Shown here: in pieces, positions 43,107 to 52,919 of the stretch
Layout of the letters: each line of letters begins with the position of its first letter
Numbering within the stretch: position 1 is the stretch's first letter
Assembly (NCBI GenBank): GCA_017302015.1
Contig: JAFLEE010000009.1
Location: 33,361-97,360 of the forward strand
Direction: 5' to 3'
Origin: Spirochaetota bacterium
GTDB lineage: Bacteria; Spirochaetota; UBA12135; COTS27; JAFLEE01
DNA length: 64,000 nucleotides
Position numbers and translations under genes: made by a program
Notes under the pieces: generated by a model
Seen by the model: the letters and a program-made list of their open reading frames with translations, nothing else
What the model was told of the DNA's origin: nothing
Databases searched by the model: none

Positions 43107-46100
43107 TTACCAACGGTAATAGCGGTAGGGGTCATCCCCCGCCTCCACCCCGTCCAGATAGAAGCCGCCATCCCAGACGTTTCGGAAGAGATGGGGGATA
43201 CCCACGATGCCGCCGCCCCCGCGCAGATCGTTGACGAGTACGGTGAGGACGTTCTCTCCTTCGCGGAGCATGGAGGCTTCCAGGGGATAGCGGCGCTTGG
43301 CCGACCAATAATTAGAAGGATGCGTGGCCCGGGAGGTTTCGCCGAGGAAGCGCCCGTTGAGCCAGGTCCACGATTCATCGTCGACGGCGCCGAGGCGGAG
43401 TTCCGCGCCTTCGGTGGCGTAGCCCTTGGGAAGGCGGAAATGGAGCCGATACCAGAAGAGGCCGTCGTACCCCGCGAGTTCGGGACGCAGGGAATCGAAA
43501 AGGCCGGGCACTGGGATCGCGGGCCAATCCCGATCGTCGGTGGCGTCCTTCCACCAGGACGCTCCCCGCCCCGCGTCCTGCCGGTCTTCCTTGCCCACCC
43601 AGCCTTGGGAGAGGTCGTAGACGGGCGCTTGGGCGGGCAGGCGCAGGCGCGAGAGGAGGGGCGAGGTCGAAGGGGCGCCCAGATTCGCCAGCAGGCGCGA
43701 CACGAGGAAGGCGCTGCGGCGGAAGGTGGGCCTGAGATAGGGCTTCTTCGCCGCGTCGAAATCCCAGGGGGCCACTTGGCACAGAACGAGGGTGGAGGCG
43801 CCGGCGGTGGTGGCGCGCAGCGCCGCGCTTGAAGTCGCATCGGTGTCCAAGAGGCGGGCGAAGGCGGGGCGGGTGCGCCAATGGAGTTCCGCCTGGCTGA
43901 GGCCGTTGTAGGCGGCGGAGCTCAGGTCGGGGATGAGGCGCGAGAGTTCGCTGCCGGTGGAGACTTTCGCGGCGGGGAAGAAACGCGCCATGTCGGCCTC
44001 GGGCAGGCCCAGGGCCAGCAAGTGGGCCCCCTTCGCGCGAGCGCCGGCCACGTCCACCGCACCGGCGCCCGGGGCGAGCACGAGGAGGTGTTCGCGCCCG
44101 GGAAGCTGGCCGCCCAGGGGGGTCCACGAGACGCCCAGGGCCGTGAGGAGCGCGGCGCCTTTGTCCCCGCCGGCGTAGACGACTTTCCGCGCGGGTTCGG
44201 GTTCGGCCGCCGCGAGATAGGCGACCAGGCGCCGGGCCAGTGCGTCCGCCGCGGGGTCGTCGGCGGTGCGGGCGGTGAGGTCGAGTTGGCAGAAGACGAT
44301 GCGCCCTTGGCCCTCGATATATTCGAGTAAAGGGGCGTATTGAAGGTCGAAGCCCCCGTCGAGAAGCGGCCGCCAATGCCCCACGGGGGGCTTCTCGATG
44401 AGCACCGAGGCGAGGTTGCCCGAATTACCGCAGCGCCACACGCGCTTATTCTCGAAGCCGCACCAGAACCACGACGGGTCGGCGTTCTCGACCACCGGGA
44501 GGTTCGGCAGGAACGGGGGGGTGAGGGTGGAGGCCCCGCGCCAATCATGGAGCGCCGCCTCGGGGAGGCCGGCGAGGACGGGGTGGGAGGCGCTGCGCCG
44601 GAAGACCGTGCGGAGGCCGACCTCCGTGGCCCGCAGGCCGAGGCGGTTCATGAGCGACTCGCAGTCCTGCTCGAAGAAGAGGACCTTCAGGCCGGCGGGG
44701 ACCCCGGAGAGGTCGGGGCAGGCGGCGCCCCCGGCGAGGGCCTCGCGGCCGATGACGAGGAGCGACCCGCGTTCGGGGACGGCCCCGGCGGCCAGGGGCC
44801 GGGCGGCGATGCCGAGGCGGGCGAAGAGTTTGGAGGTCATCCCCTTGGGATCGTGGAGATAGACGCGGGGCGCGGCGGCGGTCCGCGCCTCGGGAATCGC
44901 GGAGACGACGAAGCGGTCCTCCTGACGCTCGGCGCCGAAATCGAAGGTGGCCGTGAGGGTCTGGTCCCCGGAAGCCGGCGCGGTGGCGAGGAGGGGCACG
45001 AAGGCCCGCTCCCCGGCGGCCACGATCACCTCTCCTTTCCCCTCCTCCGTTCCCAATTTCCAGGCATAGCGGCAGGTGACCTCGCGGCGGAGGTCGTTGA
45101 GCACCACGAGTTGCTTGGCGAATTTCTCCCCCGGGCGGAAGAGGTGGGTCTTGTCGGTGAAGACGCCGGCCCCGCCGATGAAGGCGCACAGGGGCTTGTT
45201 CCAACGCAGCCAAGCCTTCCCGATGGCGGTGGGTGCGAAGGCGTCGGGGTCGGAGTCGATGATGTATTGGGAGCCCCGGCAGGTCGTGTCGGGGACGATC
45301 CCCGGGCGGTTCAGGTCGGCCCATCGCGCGGGGTGGTCCACCACGGGGGTCTCCTTCACACGCATCCAGGACGCCTCCTGGTCCCAGGGGAGCATGGCCG
45401 AGATGCCCCAGGCGCGGTGGCTGCGCCAATTATCGTCGAGGAAATGGGCGGGCACGCCAAGGCGCAGAGCGTCCTTCTCGCGGAAGGTGCCGAGAATGGC
45501 GCCGTAATTAAACGGCGTGTTCTCGTTCCAGTACTTCTCCTCGGCGGCCTGGAGGGCGGCGCGCTCCGCCGTCATCTCGTAGGCCGACTCGCCCGCCCAA
45601 GGCGCCGAGTATTCGGCGAGCCAAACGGATTGGAGGGTGGGGTGGCGCCAGATGAACTCGGGCCCCCGGAAACTGGAGAAGGAAGCGATGTGGGGCTCGC
45701 CCCACTCCACGAAGAAGAGGGGCTTCACCCCGTTGGTGGACCAGTGCCCGATCCATTCGCTGCGCTCCTGGCGCGGGGCCCAGTTGAGGTAGATGTTCAC
45801 CGTGTGCATGTCGTCGAGGTTGCCCGATTGGTGGTGGTAGAGGGCGCGGGTGGGGTCGATGGAGCGGGCGATGGCGGCGCAGGCGCGGGCCTGGTTGCGG
45901 CGGGCCTTGGGGTCGAGGTTGGTGTCGGGGGAATAGACGCCGTCGATCTTGAGGGGGTTCTGGTCGCCGAAATAGCCCGTGGCGTTATGGTTCATGGCAT
46001 AGGCGATGACGGACGGGTGGTTCTGCACGCGGCGGATGAGCCACTCGGCCAGCGCGCGGTAGCGCGCGGCCTGCTCGTCGAGGTAGATCTTCGAGTTGAA

Positions 46101-47840
46101 ATCCTTCATGTGCGGGAGGCTGAAACCGGCCAAGAGGCCGCTGTCATCGGAGGCGCCGAGGAGGCCATCCAGGTAGCCCACGGAGCCGGGGGCGAAATCG
46201 TAATTGCCGAAGATGTAGTAATTGAAGCCGTACTCGGCGAGCTTGCGGCACGTCTCCAGGGCGCCCGCGTAGGAGGCGTTCACGGCGTGCTGGGCCGGGT
46301 TGTTCAAAAAGAGGGCCCGGAGGTGGATCTTCCTTCCGTTAAGATAGAAGTCGCGGCCGTCGATCCAGAACTCGCGGAAACCGAATCGCACGGGGGTCGA
46401 TTCGCACACCAGGGCGCCCTTCGCGTCGAGGAGCGATACTAGGATCTCATATTGGTTGGACGGGGTGTCCGTATCCCAGGTCTTGGCGTCGGCCCAGGGG
46501 GCCGTGGCCTTGAGGCGACCTCCGTCGAGGACCGCGGCCCCGAAATCCTTCGTCGAGAAGGTTTTTACCGGTTTCCCTTTATCGAGCACGATCGCGGAAA
46601 CCTGGTAGGGAGAGGCCGCGGGGGCGCGCAGGCCGAGATCGAGGGTGACCGACTTCTTGCGGGTGGAGCAGATGACATGGACATCGGCCACCGCCTGCTT
46701 CATCGGTTCGCTGACGAGGAAGAGATCGCCGGTGATGCCCTTACAGGGCACGACTGCCTTGGATTTGGCCACCCGGTCGGGGGCGCTGAAACTGGTGCTC
46801 TCGGCCTCCAGCGGCCGCGCGGTGAGGAGGATCTCGAGGCTCTGCTTCGAGCCGGGCTTGAGCGCGGCGGTGAGGTCGACGAGGCCGCCCGGGAACCAGC
46901 ACTCGCCCGCGGGTTTGCCGTCGACGAAGACGCGGGCGTGGGTCTGGACCAGGGTGAACTCGAGGGCGATGCGGCGGCCCCGCCACGCCGCGGGCGTCTC
47001 GACCTCGCGGCGGTACCAGGCTTGGTCGAACGATTCGGGATCGAAGCGGCCCTCCATCCACGGGGAAATGAGGAGCTCCTGGGAATAGCGGTTGTCGAGC
47101 TTGCTCTGGCGCCAGAGGCCCGGCACCTTGAACCATCCCCAGCCCTGACCCACGGCGGGGGGCGTTTCTTCGGGCGCCTTGGCCACCGGCAGGAATGCCC
47201 AGAGCCCGTTGAGGCAAAGCCGCTCACTGGTGCGGCTTACTTGGCGCCAAGCCCGGGCGGTGTTCCATGGGTCGGTGACCCCTGCCGGCAGGGCCGCATC
47301 GACGGGCGCGGAGGGCCGGATGGCGGCTTCGATGACGAGGTCGTCGAACTCCGCCACGCCGCTCGACCCGAAATTCGCCGCGCCCAGATTCAGGGCGACG
47401 GCATCGGGGGGCACCTGGTAGGTGCGCGACAGGTTCGTCCACGGGGTATTGCCCACGAGATGGAGGACGTCGGGCCAGCCCCCGGTCTGCTTGCCCGCGG
47501 CGTCGCGGAAATCCATGGCCAAGCGGGCGTCCTTCCAGGACTGGTCGCCCAGGGTGACATTGCTCACGCGCATGCGGAAGCGGAGTTGCAGGCGCGCGGA
47601 GTTGGGCGGAAGCGGGACGCGTTGGGTGGCGGCGCCCCCGGGCTTCACGACCGCCAGGTGCTTGCGTCCGCCCTCCTCGATGATGCGCAGCGCATCCCCG
47701 CCGCCCCATGCGGTGGTCCCTTTTTCGAAGTCGCCATTGGTGACCAGATTCTGCGCCGGCGCCGAGGCGAGGAGGAGGGACAAACCGAAGAGAAGCGCGC
47801 CAAGGGGAAGGATGGCCGCGCCGGTTCTTGGATTTTTCAT
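43107..47840 (-). CDS. Giant secreted GH2-like protein lacking acid/base Glu
   Basis: 1577 residues from ATG 47840 (AAGGAG 5 nt upstream). Signal peptide about 1-31 (LLFGLSLLLASAPAQ). Then a CBM-like jelly roll (LVTNGDFEKG, about 32-140), GH2 N-terminal domain (about 175-360), Ig-like domain, and a TIM barrel (about 470-780), then long C-terminal glutamine amidotransferase-like and sugar-binding sandwich domains (YDGLFWYRLHFRLPKG, WTWLNGRFLGE near the end). At the acid/base position the sequence is AMNHNATG (about residue 615) where GH2 enzymes have NE; the nucleophile region FFVEWGEP (about 712) keeps Glu. So it may be a pseudo-enzyme, a lectin-like protein, or use another residue. Divergent from a FAD oxidoreductase. 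Confidence 0.85.
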   Translation of the reverse strand: MKNPRTGAAILPLGALLFGLSLLLASAPAQNLVTNGDFEKGTTAWGGGDALRIIEEGGRKHLAVVKPGGAATQRVPLPPNSARLQLRFRMRVSNVTLGDQSWKDARLAMDFRDAAGKQTGGWPDVLHLVGNTPWTNLSRTYQVPPDAVALNLGAANFGSSGVAEFDDLVIEAAIRPSAPVDAALPAGVTDPWNTARAWRQVSRTSERLCLNGLWAFLPVAKAPEETPPAVGQGWGWFKVPGLWRQSKLDNRYSQELLISPWMEGRFDPESFDQAWYRREVETPAAWRGRRIALEFTLVQTHARVFVDGKPAGECWFPGGLVDLTAALKPGSKQSLEILLTARPLEAESTSFSAPDRVAKSKAVVPCKGITGDLFLVSEPMKQAVADVHVICSTRKKSVTLDLGLRAPAASPYQVSAIVLDKGKPVKTFSTKDFGAAVLDGGRLKATAPWADAKTWDTDTPSNQYEILVSLLDAKGALVCESTPVRFGFREFWIDGRDFYLNGRKIHLRALFLNNPAQHAVNASYAGALETCRKLAEYGFNYYIFGNYDFAPGSVGYLDGLLGASDDSGLLAGFSLPHMKDFNSKIYLDEQAARYRALAEWLIRRVQNHPSVIAYAMNHNATGYFGDQNPLKIDGVYSPDTNLDPKARRNQARACAAIARSIDPTRALYHHQSGNLDDMHTVNIYLNWAPRQERSEWIGHWSTNGVKPLFFVEWGEPHIASFSSFRGPEFIWRHPTLQSVWLAEYSAPWAGESAYEMTAERAALQAAEEKYWNENTPFNYGAILGTFREKDALRLGVPAHFLDDNWRSHRAWGISAMLPWDQEASWMRVKETPVVDHPARWADLNRPGIVPDTTCRGSQYIIDSDPDAFAPTAIGKAWLRWNKPLCAFIGGAGVFTDKTHLFRPGEKFAKQLVVLNDLRREVTCRYAWKLGTEEGKGEVIVAAGERAFVPLLATAPASGDQTLTATFDFGAERQEDRFVVSAIPEARTAAAPRVYLHDPKGMTSKLFARLGIAARPLAAGAVPERGSLLVIGREALAGGAACPDLSGVPAGLKVLFFEQDCESLMNRLGLRATEVGLRTVFRRSASHPVLAGLPEAALHDWRGASTLTPPFLPNLPVVENADPSWFWCGFENKRVWRCGNSGNLASVLIEKPPVGHWRPLLDGGFDLQYAPLLEYIEGQGRIVFCQLDLTARTADDPAADALARRLVAYLAAAEPEPARKVVYAGGDKGAALLTALGVSWTPLGGQLPGREHLLVLAPGAGAVDVAGARAKGAHLLALGLPEADMARFFPAAKVSTGSELSRLIPDLSSAAYNGLSQAELHWRTRPAFARLLDTDATSSAALRATTAGASTLVLCQVAPWDFDAAKKPYLRPTFRRSAFLVSRLLANLGAPSTSPLLSRLRLPAQAPVYDLSQGWVGKEDRQDAGRGASWWKDATDDRDWPAIPVPGLFDSLRPELAGYDGLFWYRLHFRLPKGYATEGAELRLGAVDDESWTWLNGRFLGETSRATHPSNYWSAKRRYPLEASMLREGENVLTVLVNDLRGGGGIVGIPHLFRNVWDGGFYLDGVEAGDDPYRYYRW

Positions 47841-48232
47841 GGGGGCTCCTTGGGGAATCATCGAAGGGATTTGATGGGTTCGACGCGGGAAACATCGGCG
47901 GGCAAGCGCTCCCAGGAAGGCATCGGCGATCGGGCGCGGAGGCGAAAAGCGCGGGCCATGGAGGATCGTAACGTGGTTGGAGTCGGCCGGATATCGGGGC
48001 GCGGGCGCGGGGAATCCCGGTGTCCCGGCGCGCTTCAAATATGAGATTTCACAATATGAAATAAAAGTTACAAAAATGCCCCCTCGGTTTCGCATCGTGA
48101 AACTTTCCGGAAAAAAATCCCCAAGAATTCCCCGAAGGGGTCGTCGCCACGGCGGGGGGATGGCATCTTATCCACAAGAAGGCGCCCCCCGTTCGCCGAG
48201 GACGGGAGGGTCCGCCCCCCAGGAGAAGCGCC
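47841..48232. promoter_or_regulatory. Divergent control region between GH2-like and FAD oxidoreductase genes
   Basis: 392 bp without a gene. GC-rich ends surround an AT-rich core (about 48035-48115) that should hold promoters for both genes, but no confident -35/-10 pair could be chosen. The core contains two TTTC-N7-GAAA palindromes described separately. Confidence 0.55.
48046..48103. promoter_or_regulatory. Two TTTC-N7-GAAA palindromes
   Basis: First copy 48047-48061 (extended arms ATTTCA/TGAAAT), second 48088-48102 (extended arms GTTTC/GAAAC). Same spacing, different centres (ACAATAT and GCATCGT), centres 41 bp apart, about four helical turns. The pair sits in the only AT-rich part of the divergent region. 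Confidence 0.5.
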
Positions 48233-49525
48233 ATGAACCACCCCGCTGCCGCCGCCGTCGTCGAACCCGCGCGGGCGTTGCCGGTCGCCCAGAGCTACGA
48301 TGTTCTCGTCGTCGGCGGGGGCATCGCCGGGATCGCCGCGGCCCTGGCCGCCGCCCGAAACGGGGCGCGCACCGCCCTCGTCGAGCGAAGTTTCGGCCTC
48401 GGGGGCCTCGCGACCCTCGGCAACGTCACCGTCTATCTGCCGATTTGCGATGGCTATGGGCACCAAGTCATCGGGGGCCTAGGCGAGGAACTCCTGCTGC
48501 GGTCCGTGGTGGACTTGCGCAAGACCCAGAACGCGCTCTATTTCTCCGGGCCGCCCGAGCATTGGCGGCGCGGGGCCGCGACGGGCGAACGGGCGGGCAA
48601 GCGGCGCTACGAGTCGCGCTTCAACCCCTACGCGTTCCAGATCGAACTCGAGGCGATGGCGAAGGCGGACGGCGTCGACCTCTGGTACGATACCCGACTC
48701 TGCGCCGTCCTCGGCGAAGGGGACCGCATCCGCCACGTGGTCCTCGAGAATAAGGACGGGCGCACCGCCTTCGCCTGCCGCGCGGTGGTCGACGCCAGCG
48801 GCGACGCCGACGCCTGTTACCTCGCGGGGGAGGCGACCCAATCGCTGGACAATAACGTGCTCTGCGGCTGGCATTATGAACTCAGCGACGGCGTCGGCCG
48901 CATTCATCCCTGGACGCGGCGGGCCAATAACCAGGGGGGGAAGGAGGGTGCCGAGGGGCCGCTCTTCGCCGGGGACAAGGCCCGGGACGTGACCGAGCAT
49001 GTCCTCCAAACCCGCGCAGAGATCCGCGCGCAATTCGCCCAGAGGCGCCTCGAGAAGCCGGACGTCGACATCCAGCCCTTCGGCCTGGCCTCCATCCCGT
49101 GCTTCCGCATGACGCGGCGGCTCGTGGGGTCCTTCTCCCTCATGGAGGGCCACGACCACCGGTGGTTCGACGACGCCATCGGCATGACGGGGCATTGGTG
49201 GAAGAAGGGGCCGATCTACGCGATCCCCTACCGGGCGCTCTTGGGGGTGCGGATGAAGAACCTGCTCGCCGCCGGGCGCTGCATCTCCAGCGATCCGAGC
49301 GCGTGGGATGTGACGCGGGCCATCCCCACCTGCGCCCTCACCGGGGAGGCGGCGGGCACCGCGGCGGCATTGGCGTGCGCGGGATACGATGGCGACGCCC
49401 ACGCGCTCCCCGTCGCGGCGCTCCAAGCCCGGCTCATCGAGCGGGGGAATATCCTCGATGCGTCCTTGATGGAGGCGGCTCAGCCGGTCTTGATGCCGGG
49501 CGCCGAGGCGGAGGCGACTCACTAG
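48233..49525 (+). CDS. FAD-dependent oxidoreductase (PF12831-like)
   Basis: 430 residues from ATG 48233 with AGGAG upstream. Dinucleotide-binding motif DVLVVGGGIAGIAAALAAARNGART, acidic strand end (LVERSFGLGGLATLGN), DASGDADACYLAG, and C-terminal FAD motif MKNLLAAGRCISSDPSAWDVTRAIPTCALTGEAAGTAAA. A shorter relative of the enzyme at 16673, without the extra sugar-binding domain. No signal peptide. Divergent from the giant GH2-like gene and likely co-regulated with it. Confidence 0.88.
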   Translation: MNHPAAAAVVEPARALPVAQSYDVLVVGGGIAGIAAALAAARNGARTALVERSFGLGGLATLGNVTVYLPICDGYGHQVIGGLGEELLLRSVVDLRKTQNALYFSGPPEHWRRGAATGERAGKRRYESRFNPYAFQIELEAMAKADGVDLWYDTRLCAVLGEGDRIRHVVLENKDGRTAFACRAVVDASGDADACYLAGEATQSLDNNVLCGWHYELSDGVGRIHPWTRRANNQGGKEGAEGPLFAGDKARDVTEHVLQTRAEIRAQFAQRRLEKPDVDIQPFGLASIPCFRMTRRLVGSFSLMEGHDHRWFDDAIGMTGHWWKKGPIYAIPYRALLGVRMKNLLAAGRCISSDPSAWDVTRAIPTCALTGEAAGTAAALACAGYDGDAHALPVAALQARLIERGNILDASLMEAAQPVLMPGAEAEATH

Positions 49526-49564
49526 GGGGAAGGGCCGGCTTCCGCTGCCGCCTTCGGCGGTACA

Positions 49565-51997
49565 TCAGGCGTCGGCATCGGGGTCCGGAAGGTCCAAGCG
49601 GTGCTCCCCCTCCCCGAGTTCCCCGAGCGGGGTGGCTAAACGCGCCCCGGGCGGGATCTCCACCCGGCATCGAATCTGGCCGGATTCCCGCCGCAGATGG
49701 AGCGCGATCATCCCCTTGCCCGCCGCCACCGAACCGGAGGCCGTATCCAGGTCGAAGAGGCGGGGCGCGAACGCGTAACGCACGCCCTCCCCGGGCGACC
49801 AGGGGACGACGCGGATCCCGAGCACTTCTTCCGAGACGAAAAGAAGGGGCGAGGCCCCCCAGGCGTGGCAGGCGCTATTGAAGACGGTGCGACCACCCTG
49901 CTCGTAGAAGAGGACCCAATTCTCCCAGGTGGTCGTGGCCCCCGCATCGAGCATGGGTTGGTAGCGCTGCACCATCAGGCGATAGGCGAGGTCGGCCTTC
50001 CCGTGCCTCGAGAGCGCCCGGAGGACCACGGGCATGAAGAAGGGGCTCGCCCAGGTGTGGCGGCTCCCGCCGCCGAAGATGCTTTCGAGGATGCGCCGCG
50101 CCCGGGCGTCCCCCGGTTCGTAGAGGTGGAGCAGTGCCAGGGCATGGGTCGCTTCGCCCAGGGAGGGGCTGAACCCCGTCGGGAAGAGCGCATCGGGATG
50201 GGCGCCCTTCGCGTCGTCCCAGAGGCGTTCGCGGATCGAAGCGGCGAGCGCCCCGCGGCGGTCGTCGTGGTAGGCCGCCGCTTCGGGATCGCCGATCCAC
50301 CCGGCGAGTTCGGCCATGGCCGACTGGGCCTCGAGGTAGAGGAGATTGAGCGCCGTGACGGCTCCCCCTCGCTCGGTATCCGGCCGGCGTCCGGCCCAAC
50401 TTTCCCCCCAATCGATGAAGGGCCAATAGGGGACATCCCATAGCAGTCCGTGGGCGCCCTCGAACCGGGTGAACCACCTCATGGCGAGGCAGAGATTGGG
50501 CCAGACTTGGGCGATGAGGCCGAGGTCGCCGGTGAAGCCGAGGTACTCCCGGCAGGACGCGACCCAGTGCAGGCAGAACGACGGGATGGGCGGGTAATTG
50601 TGGTGGCCGTCGGGATAGCGCGAGGTGGTCATGCCCTCGAAATCTTGGGATCGGGCGAATTGCACCAGCAACTCGCGGTGCATGCGCGCGTCGCCGCTAT
50701 AGGCGCGGTTGAAGACCGCCTGCCATCGGGCGTCCCCCATCCACTGCTGCTGCTCCCGGCTCGGGGAATCGAGGAAGCCGTCTTGCTGGCAGAGGCGCAG
50801 GGTATGGGCCGAAATCTCCCAGAGGCGGTCGAGGGAAGGCGAGGAGGAGGAGAAGGCGGCCCGATTCGGGATGGACGCATGGCGGCTGCGAACCCCGACC
50901 CCGTGGAAGACCACCGGGGAGGGGCCGCGCACGCGGAATTGGACGTAGCGGAAGGCCTTCCACCCGAAGGCGATTTCCATCTTCACCCGACCGCCCGGCA
51001 AGATAAAGCAATCGGCCCCCCGGTAGGAGTCGGGGTTGAGGAGGGCTTTCCCCTGGTGGAGGGATTCGGCGTAGACAGCGTCCACACGGGTGCCCGCTTC
51101 GCCCTCGAGGTCTATGCGCAGAAATCCCGCCCACGTATTCTCGAAATCGACGGTGAGCAGGGCCCCGAGGCCCGCTCCGGGCGGTTCCACGGTGTGGGGC
51201 CAAGGAAGGGGGGAGGCGGATGTCTGCGGCGCCAAGCCCGCCTCTTCATCCAATAGCACCCGGTGGCGCGCGCCGACGCGGGATTCGCGGCTGCTAAAAT
51301 CGTTGAAATGGCCATAAGCGAAGGCTCCCGGCGCTTCGAGGATCTCCTCCGCGATGGGGGGCAGGGGGTTCGCCTGCCAATTCCAGAAAGGGCAGAGCGA
51401 GGGATGGCGGACCTTGGCCTCGCCCCAGGCCCGATCGTCGAAGCCGAGTTCCTGCCAACCCCAGGGGTGGCGGCGGGCGTCGAAGATCTCCATGGGCCCC
51501 TGGCAGCCGTTCACCCTAGGCGCCGAGGCTTCATAGGCTCCCGATTTCTGGCAACGCCAGGAAGCGTCGGTGCCCGCCAAGATTTTCCCGTCGCCCCGGC
51601 GCAGCTCGGCGATCAGGGAAGGGATGCGGGAGATGTGCTGCCCATTGCCGTACCCGAGGTGCAGGACGAAGATCGCCAGGGTGTTTTCGCCGGGGCGTAG
51701 ATGCGCGTCGACGGGCCATTCGTCGTAGCATTGCCAACGCGGGTCGCTGCGCGGGGGGCCGAACCCCAGCAGGGCGCCGTTGAGGAAGGCACGGTAGCGC
51801 GAATCGGCGAACACGCGCAGATGGACCGGTGCGACCGCCCCGTCCGCGTGGAAGACCTTCCGGAAATGCACGAAGGATTGACGCGGGGTCTCGTAATGGG
51901 TGGCCATTTCTTCGGCCAGCCAGATCAGGCGGGTGTCCGGGCCCCACGGGGAAGCCATGGGCGCAAGCACGGATCGGAAGCGCGCGTTCGGTTTCAT
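49565..51997 (-). CDS. GH78 alpha-L-rhamnosidase-like enzyme
   Basis: 810 residues from ATG 51997 (GGAG 8 nt upstream). N-terminal beta-sandwich domains (about 1-350, YRAFLNGALLGFGPPRSDP, AGFLRIDLEGEAGTRVDA), then an alpha/alpha barrel (about 370-720) with LDSPSREQQQWMGDARW, the GH78 signature region, and WPFIDWGESWAG, then a C-terminal beta-sandwich. GH78 releases rhamnose from pectin side chains and glycosides. No signal peptide. Follows the AraC gene by 25 nt, so probably the same transcript. Confidence 0.88.
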   Translation of the reverse strand: MKPNARFRSVLAPMASPWGPDTRLIWLAEEMATHYETPRQSFVHFRKVFHADGAVAPVHLRVFADSRYRAFLNGALLGFGPPRSDPRWQCYDEWPVDAHLRPGENTLAIFVLHLGYGNGQHISRIPSLIAELRRGDGKILAGTDASWRCQKSGAYEASAPRVNGCQGPMEIFDARRHPWGWQELGFDDRAWGEAKVRHPSLCPFWNWQANPLPPIAEEILEAPGAFAYGHFNDFSSRESRVGARHRVLLDEEAGLAPQTSASPLPWPHTVEPPGAGLGALLTVDFENTWAGFLRIDLEGEAGTRVDAVYAESLHQGKALLNPDSYRGADCFILPGGRVKMEIAFGWKAFRYVQFRVRGPSPVVFHGVGVRSRHASIPNRAAFSSSSPSLDRLWEISAHTLRLCQQDGFLDSPSREQQQWMGDARWQAVFNRAYSGDARMHRELLVQFARSQDFEGMTTSRYPDGHHNYPPIPSFCLHWVASCREYLGFTGDLGLIAQVWPNLCLAMRWFTRFEGAHGLLWDVPYWPFIDWGESWAGRRPDTERGGAVTALNLLYLEAQSAMAELAGWIGDPEAAAYHDDRRGALAASIRERLWDDAKGAHPDALFPTGFSPSLGEATHALALLHLYEPGDARARRILESIFGGGSRHTWASPFFMPVVLRALSRHGKADLAYRLMVQRYQPMLDAGATTTWENWVLFYEQGGRTVFNSACHAWGASPLLFVSEEVLGIRVVPWSPGEGVRYAFAPRLFDLDTASGSVAAGKGMIALHLRRESGQIRCRVEIPPGARLATPLGELGEGEHRLDLPDPDADA

Positions 51998-52022
51998 GGC
52001 GGGGCTCCAGGGAAGGCGGGGT

Positions 52023-52850
52023 TCATCGGACCCCGCCCCCGGTCGTCGAAGATTTCCGGAAGGCACTCGGGGAGCGGCCCACCCCGCGGTGGAAGGCGCG
52101 GGCGAAGGAGTAATAATTCGGGTAGCCCACGGAGTCCCCGATCTCCCCCACGCTGAGGCCCGTGGCGAGCAGGGCCTCTTTGGCGCGCTCCAGGCGGTAG
52201 TCCTGGAGGTAATCCCGGGGGCTCTTGCCCGTGGCGGCCTTGAACTTCTTGAAGAAATAACTGCGCTCCAGGCCGGTGAAGTCGGCGAGCCGGGCGATGG
52301 CGTGGGGCTCCCAATAGGTGCTCTCGAGGAGCGCCCGGGCCCGTTCGACCCGCTCTTCCACCCGGCTGCGGCGGGGGAGTGGGGCGGCATCCATCGTCAG
52401 GCGCTCCATCAATGAAAAGAAGCGGGCCCAGGCGTGGGTGGGATCGTTTCGCCGGGCGTTCGGTTGCGCGGCGAGGAGGGCCTGGAAATCCCGCTCCACC
52501 CCGGGGTCGCGCCGCGCCGCGCGCGCGGGGCTTTGGGGGTCGAGGCCCAGGCGATGGCAGAGGCTCATCGCGCTGGGGCCGGAAAAGGAGACGAAATAAT
52601 AGCGCCAGGAGGCGGCTCCCCCCGGCCCGTATTCGCTCCGCGAGCCGGGAAACAGGGCGAAGATCCCGCCGGCGTCGATGGGGAAGTTTCGGGGGCCCTG
52701 GCGCAGGAAACCCGCGCCGCGGACCACGTAATGGAGGCTCACCACGTGCATGGGAGTGATTTGGCGGACCCTCTCCCGGGGCGCCTGTTCCCCGCCGGAG
52801 AGCAGGGTGAGTTCGTGGCGCGCATCGAAGCGCCGGTAGGACGGGGGCAT
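52023..52850 (-). CDS. AraC-family regulator of rhamnosidase cluster
   Basis: 275 residues from ATG 52850. N-terminal cupin-like sensor (MHVVSLHYVVRGAGFLRQG, IDAGGIFALFPGSRSEYGPGG) and C-terminal AraC HTH (about 175-270: IARLADFTGLERSYFFKKFKAATGKSPRDYL and DSVGYPNYYSFARAFHRGVGRSPSAFRK). A longer start (ATG 52895) is open, but a TATAAT directly precedes ATG 52850. Probably activates GH78 and perhaps the divergent beta-helix gene. Confidence 0.88.
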   Translation of the reverse strand: MPPSYRRFDARHELTLLSGGEQAPRERVRQITPMHVVSLHYVVRGAGFLRQGPRNFPIDAGGIFALFPGSRSEYGPGGAASWRYYFVSFSGPSAMSLCHRLGLDPQSPARAARRDPGVERDFQALLAAQPNARRNDPTHAWARFFSLMERLTMDAAPLPRRSRVEERVERARALLESTYWEPHAIARLADFTGLERSYFFKKFKAATGKSPRDYLQDYRLERAKEALLATGLSVGEIGDSVGYPNYYSFARAFHRGVGRSPSAFRKSSTTGGGVR

Positions 52851-52856
52851 GGAGGG

Positions 52857-52862
52857 ATTATA
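52857..52862 (-). promoter_or_regulatory. Consensus -10 (TATAAT) 6 nt before AraC start
   Basis: Minus-strand TATAAT at 52857-52862, followed by CCCTCC and ATG 52850. No Shine-Dalgarno and no clear -35 upstream in the GC-rich run. Confidence 0.45.
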
Positions 52863-52919
52863 AATCCCCGCGGCGCCCCCGGGGGGCTTGGTCATAAAAA
52901 AACAACATTGGGTTATATC

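Noticed and set aside
51998-52390. N-terminal extension of the rhamnosidase frame up to 52390
   Set aside because: The extra part is Ser/Pro/Arg-rich, overlaps the AraC gene, and the ATG at 51997 has its own ribosome site.
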